64,000 bases of DNA from Hippopus hippopus. Its lineage: Eukaryota > Mollusca > Bivalvia > Cardiida > Cardiidae. A program made the position numbers and the translations under genes. Positions 8,085 through 17,169 of this stretch are shown here, piece by piece; position 1 is the first letter of the stretch; each line of letters begins with the position of its first letter. The notes beneath the pieces are model-generated. The model had not been told where the DNA came from. It saw only the letters and a list, made by a program, of their open reading frames with translations, and did not search any database. The DNA is taken from contig OX328097.1 of assembly GCA_946811185.2 (NCBI GenBank), positions 5,194,242 to 5,258,241 of the forward strand. The letters are read 5' to 3'.

Positions 8085-9275
8085 ATGCCTGTTAACAAAT
8101 TCGGAAAAATGAAAGATGATGGTGAAACAAGCGGTGATGGTGTGTCACTCACTTACGTGAATAATAATTTTTTACGTAAAGATGGAACAACTGTTGTTAG
8201 TGGGTCTATAGACATGAATGGTAATACATTAACAAGGGTTAGTAATCCAGTAAATCCTCAAGATACAGCAACTAAGGCTTATGTTGACGCTAACTCAGGG
8301 TTGTTGGGTGAAAACGGAGGATACCATGTTACTGGATATTTAAATATGGGTTTTAATCCAATAAGAAATGTTAAGGACCCAAAAGAACCAGGTGAAGCTG
8401 CTACTAAAAATTATGTGGATAATGTTGATAGAGCCTTTGTTTATAAAGATGGAAGGTGGTATGAGGCAGATGATGCAATCTCAATGGGAGGACGAGTAAT
8501 TAACAATCTCGGAATCCCTACAAGACACGACCAAGCCTCTAATAAGTTTTATGTGGATACCGCTATTGAGGCGGCTACCGCGGGTGAAAAAGCTTTAACA
8601 AAAAAACAAGATGGTTCCTATTCAATAGATGGTGGAATAGATATGAATGGTAACTCGATTACTAGGTTGCCAAATCCTGTATCCCGTGACTCTGCTGTCA
8701 ATAAAAATTATGTTGATAACGGTGGAGCTATTATAAAAAATCCGGATGGGAGTTTCATGGCGGTGACTAACATAGACCTTCAAGGTTTTTCTATAAAAAA
8801 CGCAGCAACACCGGTAGAAGAGAGAGATTTAGTGACAAAATCCTATGTGGATAGAAAAGTATCTCTTCCTTCTCTCATAGGTCCTAAACCTATTATAACT
8901 GTGTGGGCTGAAGAAAATGGACCATTAGGGGATGGTAATTATGAGTTTTCATTCGGTAATGGTAATTCAGGTAGAAAGCATGGTTTAGGGGGTTATTGTA
9001 TGAGTGCTCCGGGTAGAATCATAAGAGGAAGTTTAACGGTTGTTAAAGATAATGTTAATGTACGAGGAGAAGAGATAAAAGTTAATATATCGATAAACGG
9101 AAATGAGCAGGTTGATTATTCTATTATTAAAAAAGAGGATGAAACTTGTAGTTGTACGGTTTTTCCGAGTGCGTTGGAGGTACAACAATGTGACATCGTA
9201 AACTTTATTTCAAGAACAGATAGTCGTAATGTAACACACGCTTACATATCTATTTTGATAGAGTTAGACTTGTAA
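8085..9275 (+). CDS. Fibre-like protein with repeated shaft motifs
   Basis: A 396-aa frame. Residues about 40-260 hold five imperfect repeats, each with a 'MNGNxIxxLxNP' half and a 'DxATKxYVD' half; the YVD triplets fall at 66, 110, 156, 209 and 254. Such repeats are typical of tail-fibre or adhesin shafts. Residues about 265-396 form a non-repetitive beta-rich C-terminal domain ending in ISILIELDL, comparable in position to an adenovirus fibre head. It is likely the receptor-binding spike of the virion; role inferred. It starts directly after TACTATATAAAAAA, 14 bp past the protease stop. Confidence 0.7.
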   Translation: MPVNKFGKMKDDGETSGDGVSLTYVNNNFLRKDGTTVVSGSIDMNGNTLTRVSNPVNPQDTATKAYVDANSGLLGENGGYHVTGYLNMGFNPIRNVKDPKEPGEAATKNYVDNVDRAFVYKDGRWYEADDAISMGGRVINNLGIPTRHDQASNKFYVDTAIEAATAGEKALTKKQDGSYSIDGGIDMNGNSITRLPNPVSRDSAVNKNYVDNGGAIIKNPDGSFMAVTNIDLQGFSIKNAATPVEERDLVTKSYVDRKVSLPSLIGPKPIITVWAEENGPLGDGNYEFSFGNGNSGRKHGLGGYCMSAPGRIIRGSLTVVKDNVNVRGEEIKVNISINGNEQVDYSIIKKEDETCSCTVFPSALEVQQCDIVNFISRTDSRNVTHAYISILIELDL

Positions 9276-9314
9276 ATATATATAATATATTATAAAAAAA
9301 TATATTATATATTT
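9274..9314. terminator. AT-only inverted repeat between convergent genes
   Basis: The 56-bp gap between the convergent fibre-like and 150-aa genes has arms of about 14 bp (AAATATATAATATA and its complement) around a TATAAAAAAA spacer. TTTATT at 9311-9316 gives an AATAAA signal for the minus-strand gene. It may end transcription from both sides. Confidence 0.5.
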
Positions 9315-9331
9315 ATTTTACTTTTTTCATA

Positions 9332-9784
9332 TTATAACAGGGTAAATTCAATAAAAGGTGGAGTACAACAATAATTATTCCTTGTTCCTTCACAAAATGC
9401 CTCGTAAGCAATTTCTATTTCCGTTTTAAATGTTGAAATGTAGTTTTCTGGGTAACATCCTATATTAAACCAGAAATCTCCAACTCTATAGCGACCACCC
9501 TCATCTGAATCATAAAATCCAACCCACATCCGCGTTCTATAATGGTAGTGGTCTTTGAATTTCGAGAAATTTAAGCTATAAAAATAGTATGTAACAGGTA
9601 TTAATTTTTCTTTTAACATCACAGCGTAATAATCTTCACTACGAGTTAGAATAGGATCATCCCAAATTGTATACGCGAAATATACTTTATTTCGGTAAAC
9701 AGAGGGATAAGCTATAAGTTTATTTTTTAAATTATCATTTAATTTTGTGATTTCTTCACTGGTAAATCGTTGTAAACAACTCAT
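9332..9784 (-). CDS. Orphan-domain protein, 150 aa, paralogue of next gene
   Basis: The product starts MSCLQRFT and shares a full-length pattern with residues 1-150 of the neighbouring gene (MSCFKRLT): KVYF, a YYF/YYC-S segment, WVGFYD versus WVGLYD, RVGDFWF versus RVGPYWF, and a C-terminal PFIEF. It has no RING finger and no visible BIR, membrane segment or signal peptide. Function is unknown. The two genes also share about 30 bp upstream of their ATGs, so they arose by tandem duplication and this copy lost (or never had) the C-terminal half. Confidence 0.65.
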   Translation of the reverse strand: MSCLQRFTSEEITKLNDNLKNKLIAYPSVYRNKVYFAYTIWDDPILTRSEDYYAVMLKEKLIPVTYYFYSLNFSKFKDHYHYRTRMWVGFYDSDEGGRYRVGDFWFNIGCYPENYISTFKTEIEIAYEAFCEGTRNNYCCTPPFIEFTLL

Positions 9785-9820
9785 TTTTTTTTATAAATAA
9801 TATAATTTCTTTAACTTATT

Positions 9821-10672
9821 TTATTGTCTACATATAGGACATCTACTTAAGGGGTGTATTTTATCACATTCCTCACATATACATAGATGCCCGCAACCAA
9901 ATGTTATATTAGGTTTATTAATGATACATATACAACATTTTTCCTCTAAAAATAATTTTTGTTTTCGATTAAAATTTGTTGGTTTAAGTTTTAAGAAATC
10001 TATTCTATAGTAATCTCTATCTCTTATAACAAAAAAAGAATCATTAAAGTCACTTCTATTAATAAAAGTTATTTTACCCAATGCATCAGTAATTTTAACA
10101 AGTGTAGCGTCATTTCTATTAGTTCTAACATAATTAGATAGTGTTACATTTTTTGTTAATTTCTTTATTTTTTTTAATGCTTCATTCACATCAGGGTCTC
10201 CATATAAATTTTCTAATCTATTACTAAATTCTATAAAAGGTGAAAGAAAATTAAAATTTCTCGACTTTTTACTTGGTTCTCTATGGTATAATAATACTCT
10301 AGGTTTGAATTCAAAAACATGCTTTTCACAAAAATTTATTTCATTTTGATAAGGAATTAGATGTCTTCCATTTTCTGGTCTAGTATCAAACCAATAAGGT
10401 CCAACTCTTTTTCTTTCTTCAGTTTTATTATCGTAGAGACCCACCCACATAGATAAATTATGTGTACCATGTCCCTCCATTTCTTTACTAAAACAATAAT
10501 ATATAACAGGTGCCGCTTTTCTCAAAGCAGTACAATAATCGTTATGATGGATATTTGGGAAATATACTTTTCTTCCTGGAGTACCAAAAACAGGGATTTC
10601 TTTAGATTTATTTTTAATATGTCTTTTTAATATTCCTACTTGACTTGCGGTTAATCGTTTGAAACAACTCAT
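9821..10672 (-). CDS. RING-finger protein with orphan N-terminal domain
   Basis: A 283-aa frame. Residues 1-150 are the domain shared with the 150-aa neighbour; 151-242 is a linker with basic and Asn-rich stretches; 246-281 is a C3HC4 RING finger (Cys246, Cys249, Cys260, His262, Cys266, Cys269, Cys278, Cys281) ending in CPICRQ. A C-terminal RING of this compact kind usually acts as a ubiquitin E3 ligase, as in IAP and Neuralized proteins; the N-terminal domain would then bind the target. I see no BIR pattern, so I do not call it an IAP. Confidence 0.75.
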   Translation of the reverse strand: MSCFKRLTASQVGILKRHIKNKSKEIPVFGTPGRKVYFPNIHHNDYCTALRKAAPVIYYCFSKEMEGHGTHNLSMWVGLYDNKTEERKRVGPYWFDTRPENGRHLIPYQNEINFCEKHVFEFKPRVLLYHREPSKKSRNFNFLSPFIEFSNRLENLYGDPDVNEALKKIKKLTKNVTLSNYVRTNRNDATLVKITDALGKITFINRSDFNDSFFVIRDRDYYRIDFLKLKPTNFNRKQKLFLEEKCCICIINKPNITFGCGHLCICEECDKIHPLSRCPICRQ

Positions 10673-10960
10673 TTTTTATATAATATAATTTCTTTAACTT
10701 ATTTTATTTTAGAGAACAATATAGATACATTAGCATGGGGACATCAATTAATATAGGTTTGAGATTTTGCTCATATAGGTATATGTGGGAAAAAATGAAA
10801 TGTGTAGTCCCTCATGCATGGACTTATTCTATGTTAACATATGAGGGAGACCCCATACATTAGTTAATGTGTTGGTTAGTGGATGTGTTGGCTTATCTAT
10901 TGATTGGTGTTTTAATTTCTGGTTACATTCCTGGAAATTAATTCTTGGAAAATGTTTGAA
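10673..10960. other. Presumed right flank of viral block, boundary unresolved
   Basis: The first 36 bp repeat the leader seen upstream of the 150-aa gene. Beyond about 10,710 I see no gene. A 7-bp inverted pair ccctcat/atgaggg brackets 10,808-10,849. No terminal inverted repeat can be shown because the left end is outside the window. Confidence 0.5.
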
Positions 10961-11192
10961 GGGTTAAGGGTTAAGGGGATTAGGGGTTAAAGGTTAAGGG
11001 TTAAGGGGTTAAGGGATTAGGGGTTAAAGGTTAAGGGGATTAGGGGTTAAAGGTTAAGGGTTAAGGGTTAAAGGGATTAGGGGTTAAAGGTTAAGGGTTA
11101 AGGGTTAAGGGGATTAGGGGTTAAAGGTTAAAGGGATTAGGGGTTAAGGGATTAGGGGTTAAAAGGTTAAAGGGTTAAAGAATTAGGGGGTT
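10961..11192. repeat. Telomere-like degenerate minisatellite
   Basis: About 230 bp of gggttaa, ggggattagg and ggttaaa words, with a longer-order unit of roughly 24-32 bp. The words are variants of TTAGGG, the usual animal telomere unit, but none forms a clean hexamer array. Confidence 0.9.
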
Positions 11193-11284
11193 AACCATCT
11201 CACTGGTTATTGGGGTAGCTCTCTCACTATTTATCTACTAAAAAGAATTCGAAGATGAAAAAGGAAAAAGGTAAGAAATCAAAA

Positions 11285-11384
11285 GTCTGCAGCACCCGGT
11301 ACTCCCAGGCAATCACCCATCCAAGTTATAACCGGGATCAACGTTGCTGAACTTCGGTGTTTTCAACGTGATATGCCCGTAGAC
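11285..11384 (-). pseudogene. 5S rRNA-like gene with internal deletion
   Basis: Read on the minus strand it begins GTCTACGGGCATATCACG and ends in GTACCGGGTGCTGCAGAC, matching animal 5S rRNA at both ends and in the box C region (CTTGGATGGGTGA). About 18 nt are missing between AAAACACCG and AAGTT, as if two ACCG copies had recombined, and there are scattered substitutions. A TTTT Pol III stop follows at once (11281-11284). The internal promoter region looks largely kept, so it might still be transcribed, but the loss of the helix III region makes it a pseudogene or a 5S-derived repeat. Confidence 0.85.
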
Positions 11385-11561
11385 ATCGATAACGGGTAAT
11401 TTATGTCTGTTTATATTGTAACCATATAGGAAAAAGAACTGCATAGCATTTCAGCAGAGAGCGAGAAAAGACAGTAAAACAGTGATAAAATCGAACAAAT
11501 GGCCTATAGACAGGTAGATACATGAATGGACAGATGGTCACTATTTAAAGAATCTTTGTAC

Positions 11562-11618
11562 CTTTACTTGAGCAGCAAACATTTCTCTCCTTATCATGTA
11601 ATACGGTTCCGGGTTTTC
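11562..11618 (-). CDS. SIRT2: SIRT2-like exon C (NPEPYY)
   Basis: The acceptor tacaacag precedes 11618 and the donor is AAG|GTACAA at 11561. 57 nt are in phase zero at both ends and encode 19 residues starting ENPEPYYMIRREMF. It is the last exon of this gene I can find before the 5S copy and the viral block. Confidence 0.75.
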
Positions 11619-13564
11619 CTGTTGTAAAAAGAAAGTATAGCTACATGGTTTCATTTCACTGTCTGCCACCCTACGCCCCATCCTTTCTATCACATTCATT
11701 AACATACACGCAGTTTGTAGGCAATGAATGAACTCTTGCAACACGTGGCACTATGATATAAAGTTTGACTTAACAAGCGCCAGTATAGATCCAAGATTAA
11801 ACTGCATGTTCTATGCAGTCTGATCTTGGATCTATGCCGTAAGCAAAAGTCCCTGTTTTCGTCTATGGTGCTGAAAAGGTTATCCAGTTAATCAGATTAA
11901 ATCCAATGTAAGTCTATGGTCTGTACATGCTGTAGTACGTTATATGCTTGAGTACATATATAATCAAAGCGTTCAGAACGCTGAAGTGGTATTTGTCAAG
12001 GAAGCCATTGTGTGGAATTAATAATTTGAAAGAAAAAGAGAAATATTATTCAAATATTGGCTTGAAAGTCAACCCACTAAGCAAATGAATACCGTTTTGG
12101 TTGAAGGGAGAGTACTCATGACAAAGTTATGATTATCTGTGTATTGGTGGTCTCCCTTTGATCATAAGGAGTAATCTGGAGTAACGTCCCTTGACAGTAG
12201 GATGCATGATGGATAGAGAGAGAAACAATGTGAATATATCGAATAAAATTAAGTTTGTACATGAAAACTATGATTTTGAAATATCTTTTGCCGTTAACAT
12301 TTAATTCCCAACATTACAATCAATTATTTCGATCTATAAATATTCATTCCCAATCAAATGGAGTAGCGCACAATCATGGGATGAACAAGCCATGGGACGA
12401 ACTGGTTTTGGAACGAAAAAGCCGAGGACCAAGCGATCGGTAGACAAATTTTGTATCATTGCGCCAATAGAAGGCTTTAAGCGAGTGAAGCTATTTTCAA
12501 TAAAAATCAGTATTTCCACGATCGATGGCCTCACCCTGTGTGTTTTAACCTACCATTTCCAATTACATATCTGAGTGCTACCGAAAAATTCATTTGCCTG
12601 AGACAAATTGAGTTTAATTGGGTTTATTTCCTTCGGCTTTGCACAAAATACGATACATGGTCTTCAAAATTCAATATTGAACTCATTGTGGTATTGTCTT
12701 CGATAAATACCACAAAAACAATGCACTTAGTAATTTAAAAGACATGCAATTGAACAGAAAATAGCACATTTACTCTCATCAGCTTCTTCATTCGTTTATT
12801 AATTCCTAAATTCACCCCATCATCCCCTCATAAGACCAATCGTCTATCTGCTCACTCACTGATTCTCCTGCCAAGAGAAACACAATTACTCATTACCCCC
12901 TCCCCCTAGCCTGGGTCCAGGCGGTTATAATCTATTTATTACTTCGTATCAGACTCTCTTAAACGCGGTCTGCTGTCGATCTTTGGCAGCTAATCGTTAT
13001 TATTACCGCCTGGGGACATTCCAGGGTGTCCCCATCATTATGAATTGTGCCGATAATCTTATTATAGACTTGTTTATCGCGTGAAGTCACAATGTTGATA
13101 ATGATGAATTGGCGCATTTTTCGACAAGTACAACGGGGACGAGTGATTTTCCCGAACCTGTTGTTTCATCAAGAAAACATCGCGACCTTCAACAAAACTT
13201 GTAAAAGTATCCTTTTGCAAAACTTTCAGAGTCAAACAGACGAAACGATTAGCAGCTATTGTAAACTATCCTACAAAAGTACAAAGTCATTGTGAATGCC
13301 CGTTTGAAATTTTGTTGTCAATATCTTCAAATACGGCGCACGAACAGAAAGTAACCAAACCGAGGCTATTGGAATTTCTGTATCTATTTTTGGTCATTTA
13401 CATTAGAAAACAATTGCAGCGACATCTACTTTACTCCACTGTGAGATAGGGTAAACTAGATGTTGCGGCGATCGGTTTTCGAATATCCCCAGACCGTCAT
13501 TTTTTGACAAAGTAACGTCCGAATGATATAAAAGGAAAAAATGAACGGACTGGAACCCAGGCTA

Positions 13565-13599
<35 letters not shown>

Positions 13600-15919
13600 A
13601 CCCGAGATCATTCCTTTCTTACTGCATAGCTTCTTCCCGTATGAAATCAATACTTAACAACTGCGTTAGGGAGAAATCTCTTAAGCTCAGTGGTTATGGT
13701 GTTAGTCTTTTAAACCTAAAAAGAAATTTGGATCTTTGCCGCCCGGATTCGAATCCCGCCTGGAGCGGTTTGTATTTGAGTTATGCATTTGTTGCAACCT
13801 TTCATGTTTGTAAGACTCTCTCTAGATATTTACCTTGAAGAAGGTAATGTCGAAAGCTTGTTCCGGTCTTGACAAATTGTACTTTTCCAACTTTGCATAC
13901 ATTCCTGATCCTGGTGTTCTGAAGTCGGGTAGCCCAGCCGCTGTAAACAAGAAACGTAAATTGTCACCGTGATAGATGAATACATATGAGCCATGCTCAG
14001 GTAGAAGGGGGCTTAATGCATCTCCGTGGTGCATTATACCAGGCAAGCCATCATAATATGGCTTGCAACACGCGAAAAGGGGCATTCGGATATTTGCGTA
14101 AAGTGTCGTCTCGGATCAGCCTGCGCAGTCCGAGCAGCCTAATCCGAGACGGCACTTTACGTAAATATTAGATTTTGTCCTACAGCAGACTTGCGTGAAA
14201 CAGAAAATCACACGTCTCGGATCACGTCTCGGATCAGCCTGCGCGGACTGCGCAGGCTGATCCGGGACGACACTTTACGCAAATGTCCGAATGCCCCTTT
14301 TTGCGTGTTGCAGGCCAATTATTATAATTACGGATCCATGAAATCCATTTTGGCGAGCAACCGACTCAATAATGAGGTACACTGGTCCTTTTGACAAGCA
14401 GAAAATTTATCAAGAGCAAACAATTTCGATCCATGTCAGCCTGCGCTTGCCAATGCGCAAAGCCCCCTTTTGACAGTGCATAGCTCATATAGTAAGAGGC
14501 CAAAAGTATTTCATCAAATTCCGAATTCTCATTGCCTTACATACATTTTACAGGATGAAAAAAAAATGAATTACCTTGCTTCCTACCATACAATTATAAA
14601 AAAACACTATATAGATCTACTGATAAAAAGGAGGGTTATTGGAGCTGTTTACACTAATATGTTTTTAATGTTCGTAGACATCAAAGTTTTAGCTCTATGA
14701 AAACATTGGCACGTACGCACCAACCATATAAAGTTGTATTCTTAGTCTTATTCTAGATTAAAAGGCCAGTAATAAATTTCCTTTCTTTCAAATTTAGAAA
14801 ATTCTTGAGAATTTCACTAAGAATGATAACAGGAGTGATTGGTGAATACGGGTAGCCTATTGCAGGCGTTACTATTCCGTTAAATTTTGGTGACGCCACC
14901 ATTGACGTCATTGTTATAAATATTTTTTTCGGAAAAATTATCACTTTTTAAACATGGTAGCTAGATCTACATTTCTATAAAATAACATTATATGCAGTTA
15001 AAAATATACATTTTTCAATGTAACATTAGTTTTGCTATAGACGTCTATTCTCATATTTATAAGTTTCATACCTTTAGACTTATTACTAAGCCACAATCAA
15101 CTTAGATGTAACGCTGGAAGTATATGTTACAAGTCAATGGGAATCTTGATGAAATATTTTTGGCTAGTGACTGTATATATCACATATCTACCTTTAAAGC
15201 TTTAGGCACCAGTTAAGACGTAGCAATGCAGATCTAGAGCAGACTGTATTTTTGTGAAAAATGTATATCTTATCAATATCAGACTGTACATCCGAGCAGT
15301 CTGATCTTAAATCTACCCTGTTTTCCATTAAGATATGTCCTGAAAAATGACCTACTAATTGTGCTCTAAGGGGACAGTGTAGATCAAGATCAAGTCTGGA
15401 TCGGTTGGTATAATCAAAGTCTGACAGTTGACATGGATCCGATATCGGTCCTCATCGACCGACATCAAACCGTACAATTTTCTAAGTTAATTTAGGACTT
15501 GGTAAGACAATATCAGGTTCGCTACACGTGGTCCAACTATTCTTCGGCAATCCTGATTTTTTCCCTTCAATTTGTGTAAACTGCATATCCCCGATACATG
15601 TACTGTACTTTATAATGCTATAGTCTCTGTGGAAAGAATAGAAAAAAGTTAAAAACGAATGTACAACTGGATAGGCTTACACCTGACATTAGTCTCCCTT
15701 ATAAATTGTTCAGAAATCGAATTTATAAGCAAAGTCAAAAGTTTGATGCCAACTCACATGTGGAAATCCCTGCTCCGACCATGGTCACAACCTTCTTACA
15801 CTTGTCGGATTTGAGATACCTGGCAATCCCTTCGAAACTAACCTCATCCAGGAGAACTTCCGGTTCCGGGCCATAGTAAATACCAAGAGATTTGGCAAAA
15901 TACTTCCGAAGCCAGTCCA
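11562..15919 (-). CDS. SIRT2: SIRT2-like NAD-dependent deacylase, N-terminal part (3 exons)
   Basis: Three minus-strand exons, 15758-15919, 13834-13940 and 11562-11618, have GT/AG borders and join in phase. They give the start of a sirtuin catalytic domain: an EGIARYLKS helix, the NAD-binding VGAGIST-SAGLPDFRTPGSG region (Gly-Ala-Gly and Pro-Asp-Phe-Arg), and a NPEPYY segment. Sirtuins remove acyl groups from lysine using NAD. The order and wording of the first helix favour SIRT2 over SIRT3. The following exons (Asn-Ile-Asp and catalytic His region, zinc site) are not found in 10,680-11,561; the viral block lies in the way. The true first exon was not found with confidence. Confidence 0.85.
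11619..13567. other. Sirtuin intron, mostly unrecognised
   Basis: It contains one GATC hairpin copy at 11781-11840. I see no exon or clear transposon in the rest. Confidence 0.5.
11781..11840. repeat. GATC-hairpin repeat, copy 1
   Basis: The arms tatagatccaagattaaactgca and tgcagtctgatcttggatcta pair imperfectly. It belongs to the short hairpin family seen again near 19.2, 40.5, 46.3, 47.1 and 63.3 kb. Confidence 0.7.
13568..13595. repeat. (CT)n microsatellite
   Basis: An uninterrupted CT run of about 14 units. Confidence 0.98.
13605..13815 (+). mobile_element. tRNA-derived SINE, family A
   Basis: It has a tRNA-like box A (agctcagtggttatgg) near 13685 and box B (ggattcgaatcccgcc) near 13745. 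The copy at 48335-48545 shares the same body, including gcatagcttcttcc upstream and aacctttcatg downstream. Confidence 0.7.
13834..13940 (-). CDS. SIRT2: SIRT2-like exon B (PDFR motif)
   Basis: The acceptor gtttacag lies just above 13940 and the donor is AAG|GTAAAT at 13833. 107 nt complete the split Ser codon and encode AGLPDFRTPGSGMY through DITFFK, ending on a codon boundary. Confidence 0.9.
13983..14496. mobile_element. GAGCCATGCTC MITE interrupted by a second MITE
   Basis: The outer ends atatgagccatgctc and gcatagctcatat are inverted, with ggggcttaatg and gcaaagcccccttt just inside. The interior is split by the element at 14055-14320. Other outer-family copies are near 17.2, 27.8, 49.2, 59.6 and 63.9 kb. 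Confidence 0.75.
14055..14320. mobile_element. GCAACACGCG MITE nested in the outer MITE
   Basis: The termini ggcttgcaacacgcgaaaag and ctttttgcgtgttgcaggcc are inverted repeats. Two inner hairpins carry cagcctgcgcag-type arms. The same family occurs at 26201-26453. Confidence 0.8.
14497..15757. other. Sirtuin intron, little recognised
   Basis: A CRE-type TGACGTCA lies at 14903-14910 and a GATC-hairpin remnant near 15230-15310. The region 14753-14860 has a fragment resembling the CCAATCAGA palindromic MITE. No exon seen. Confidence 0.4.
15758..15919 (-). CDS. SIRT2: SIRT2-like exon A (NAD-binding start)
   Basis: The acceptor ttttccag precedes the exon at 15920-15927 and the donor is T|GTGAGT at 15757. 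162 nt enter with two bases of a codon and leave with one. The exon encodes DWLRKYFAKSLG through VGAGIST. Confidence 0.88.
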
Positions 15920-17086
15920 CTGGAAAATAATAATGATACAACTGATGTATCCAGTCAAACATCTGCTTTTTTATATTGATTCAAGAACAGGAACTAGCGA
16001 AGGAGTTTACAAGTCAAAAGCCTATTGTTGCAATGCCGAGTTTAACACAAACACTAGGACTGGGAGTATACAAACAACAACCACTGACGTCATAAACTTG
16101 ACGTCATCAACGTGCACAGAGGCGCACAACATTTGATATAGCCTAATTGAATTTCCTCTTTTTGACACACGTGTACAAGTTTACATCTAAAGCCATTCAC
16201 AAAATGTACAAAAATCAGTTAATTCGATACATTTAAGTATGTTATGGATACGATTAACCTATTTTTATTACACCTGTCGTCCTCATGAACGATGTGACTT
16301 CTAGGCCTCATTGGGTGAAATTGGCAGTGAACTGCCACAAAGAGATGGGACTTTACTCGCCAGGCTCATAGCTAGCCCAGTATACAGTGTGTGCAAAAGT
16401 AATACCAAAGGTATTACCAAACTGCGAATTGCCGAGAGAAGGGAGTGTGATTTCACAGGAGGGTAAAGGGGAGGTTTCCCTCCCCCGCCCCTCCCCGAAA
16501 AATTTTTGAATTGTAGACGCTATTTGGTGGCCTTTGGTGACGTATTCTGGCAAATGTGTCTCTTTTTGTCAAAGTGTACGCAATTGCTTTTTTACGTACA
16601 GGTAGCTATGCCCCTGTTCACCTTCTACATTGTTCTTTACCCTCTCTACCAGTCTACTAACCCATGTTTGGATGTATTCGCAGGTGTGGTTTTTGCTTGA
16701 CTCTTTACAAAATGACCAATTTTTTTCACTGGTCAACTCCTGGTCAAAAGTACCTATTGCCTTTTTCATTTAACCTGACTCAGATCAACATCATTGAACA
16801 TAAATCAAAATTCTATTTTTACCCTCGGCATTGCACGGGGCTGCCTTCGGAATGTGTCCCGAACGCTCACGGAAATATTTCGTACGGTATGCATGCGCGA
16901 ATTGAATTGCTTACCTGTGTATATAAGTACCTTCCCGTGTATATATAACTTTCCGAAAAAATACTCGAGTTTTATTTATATGCCTACTTATATATTCAGG
17001 ATAAAGGTTGGGATCAGGTTAAATGAAGTAGGCAATGACGCTGGAAAAAAAGTGTGTTTCTGTATTCATTAAAACATTACTCATAA
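15920..17086. other. Upstream of sirtuin exon A
   Basis: The stretch is unassigned apart from the two TGACGTCA sites at 16085-16106. A pyrimidine-rich, CpG-containing sequence runs around 16,430-16,500. Confidence 0.4.
16085..16106. promoter_or_regulatory. Two perfect CRE palindromes
   Basis: TGACGTCA occurs at 16085-16092 and 16099-16106, 14 bp apart start to start, about 170 bp upstream of the first recognised sirtuin exon. This is the consensus CREB/ATF site; whether it is a promoter here is inference. Confidence 0.45.
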
Positions 17087-17163
17087 AGAGAGAGAGAGAG
17101 AAGGAGAGAGAGAGAGAGCAAGCAGGGTTGAGGGGTTGATATATTCAGAGAGAGAGAGAGAGA
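17087..17163. repeat. (GA)n microsatellites
   Basis: Two GA runs (17087-17118 and 17147-17163) are separated by a unique spacer. Confidence 0.97.
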
Positions 17164-17169
17164 CATATA

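Noticed and set aside
9821..10672. Inhibitor-of-apoptosis (BIR) call for the RING protein
   Set aside because: No Cys-x2-Cys...His...Cys BIR spacing is visible in either paralogue; only the RING is supported.
13655..13770. tRNA genes suggested by box A/box B pairs (also near 19.1, 31.7, 36.2, 48.4 and 60.0 kb)
   Set aside because: None folds to a full tRNA; each continues into a shared SINE body or tail.
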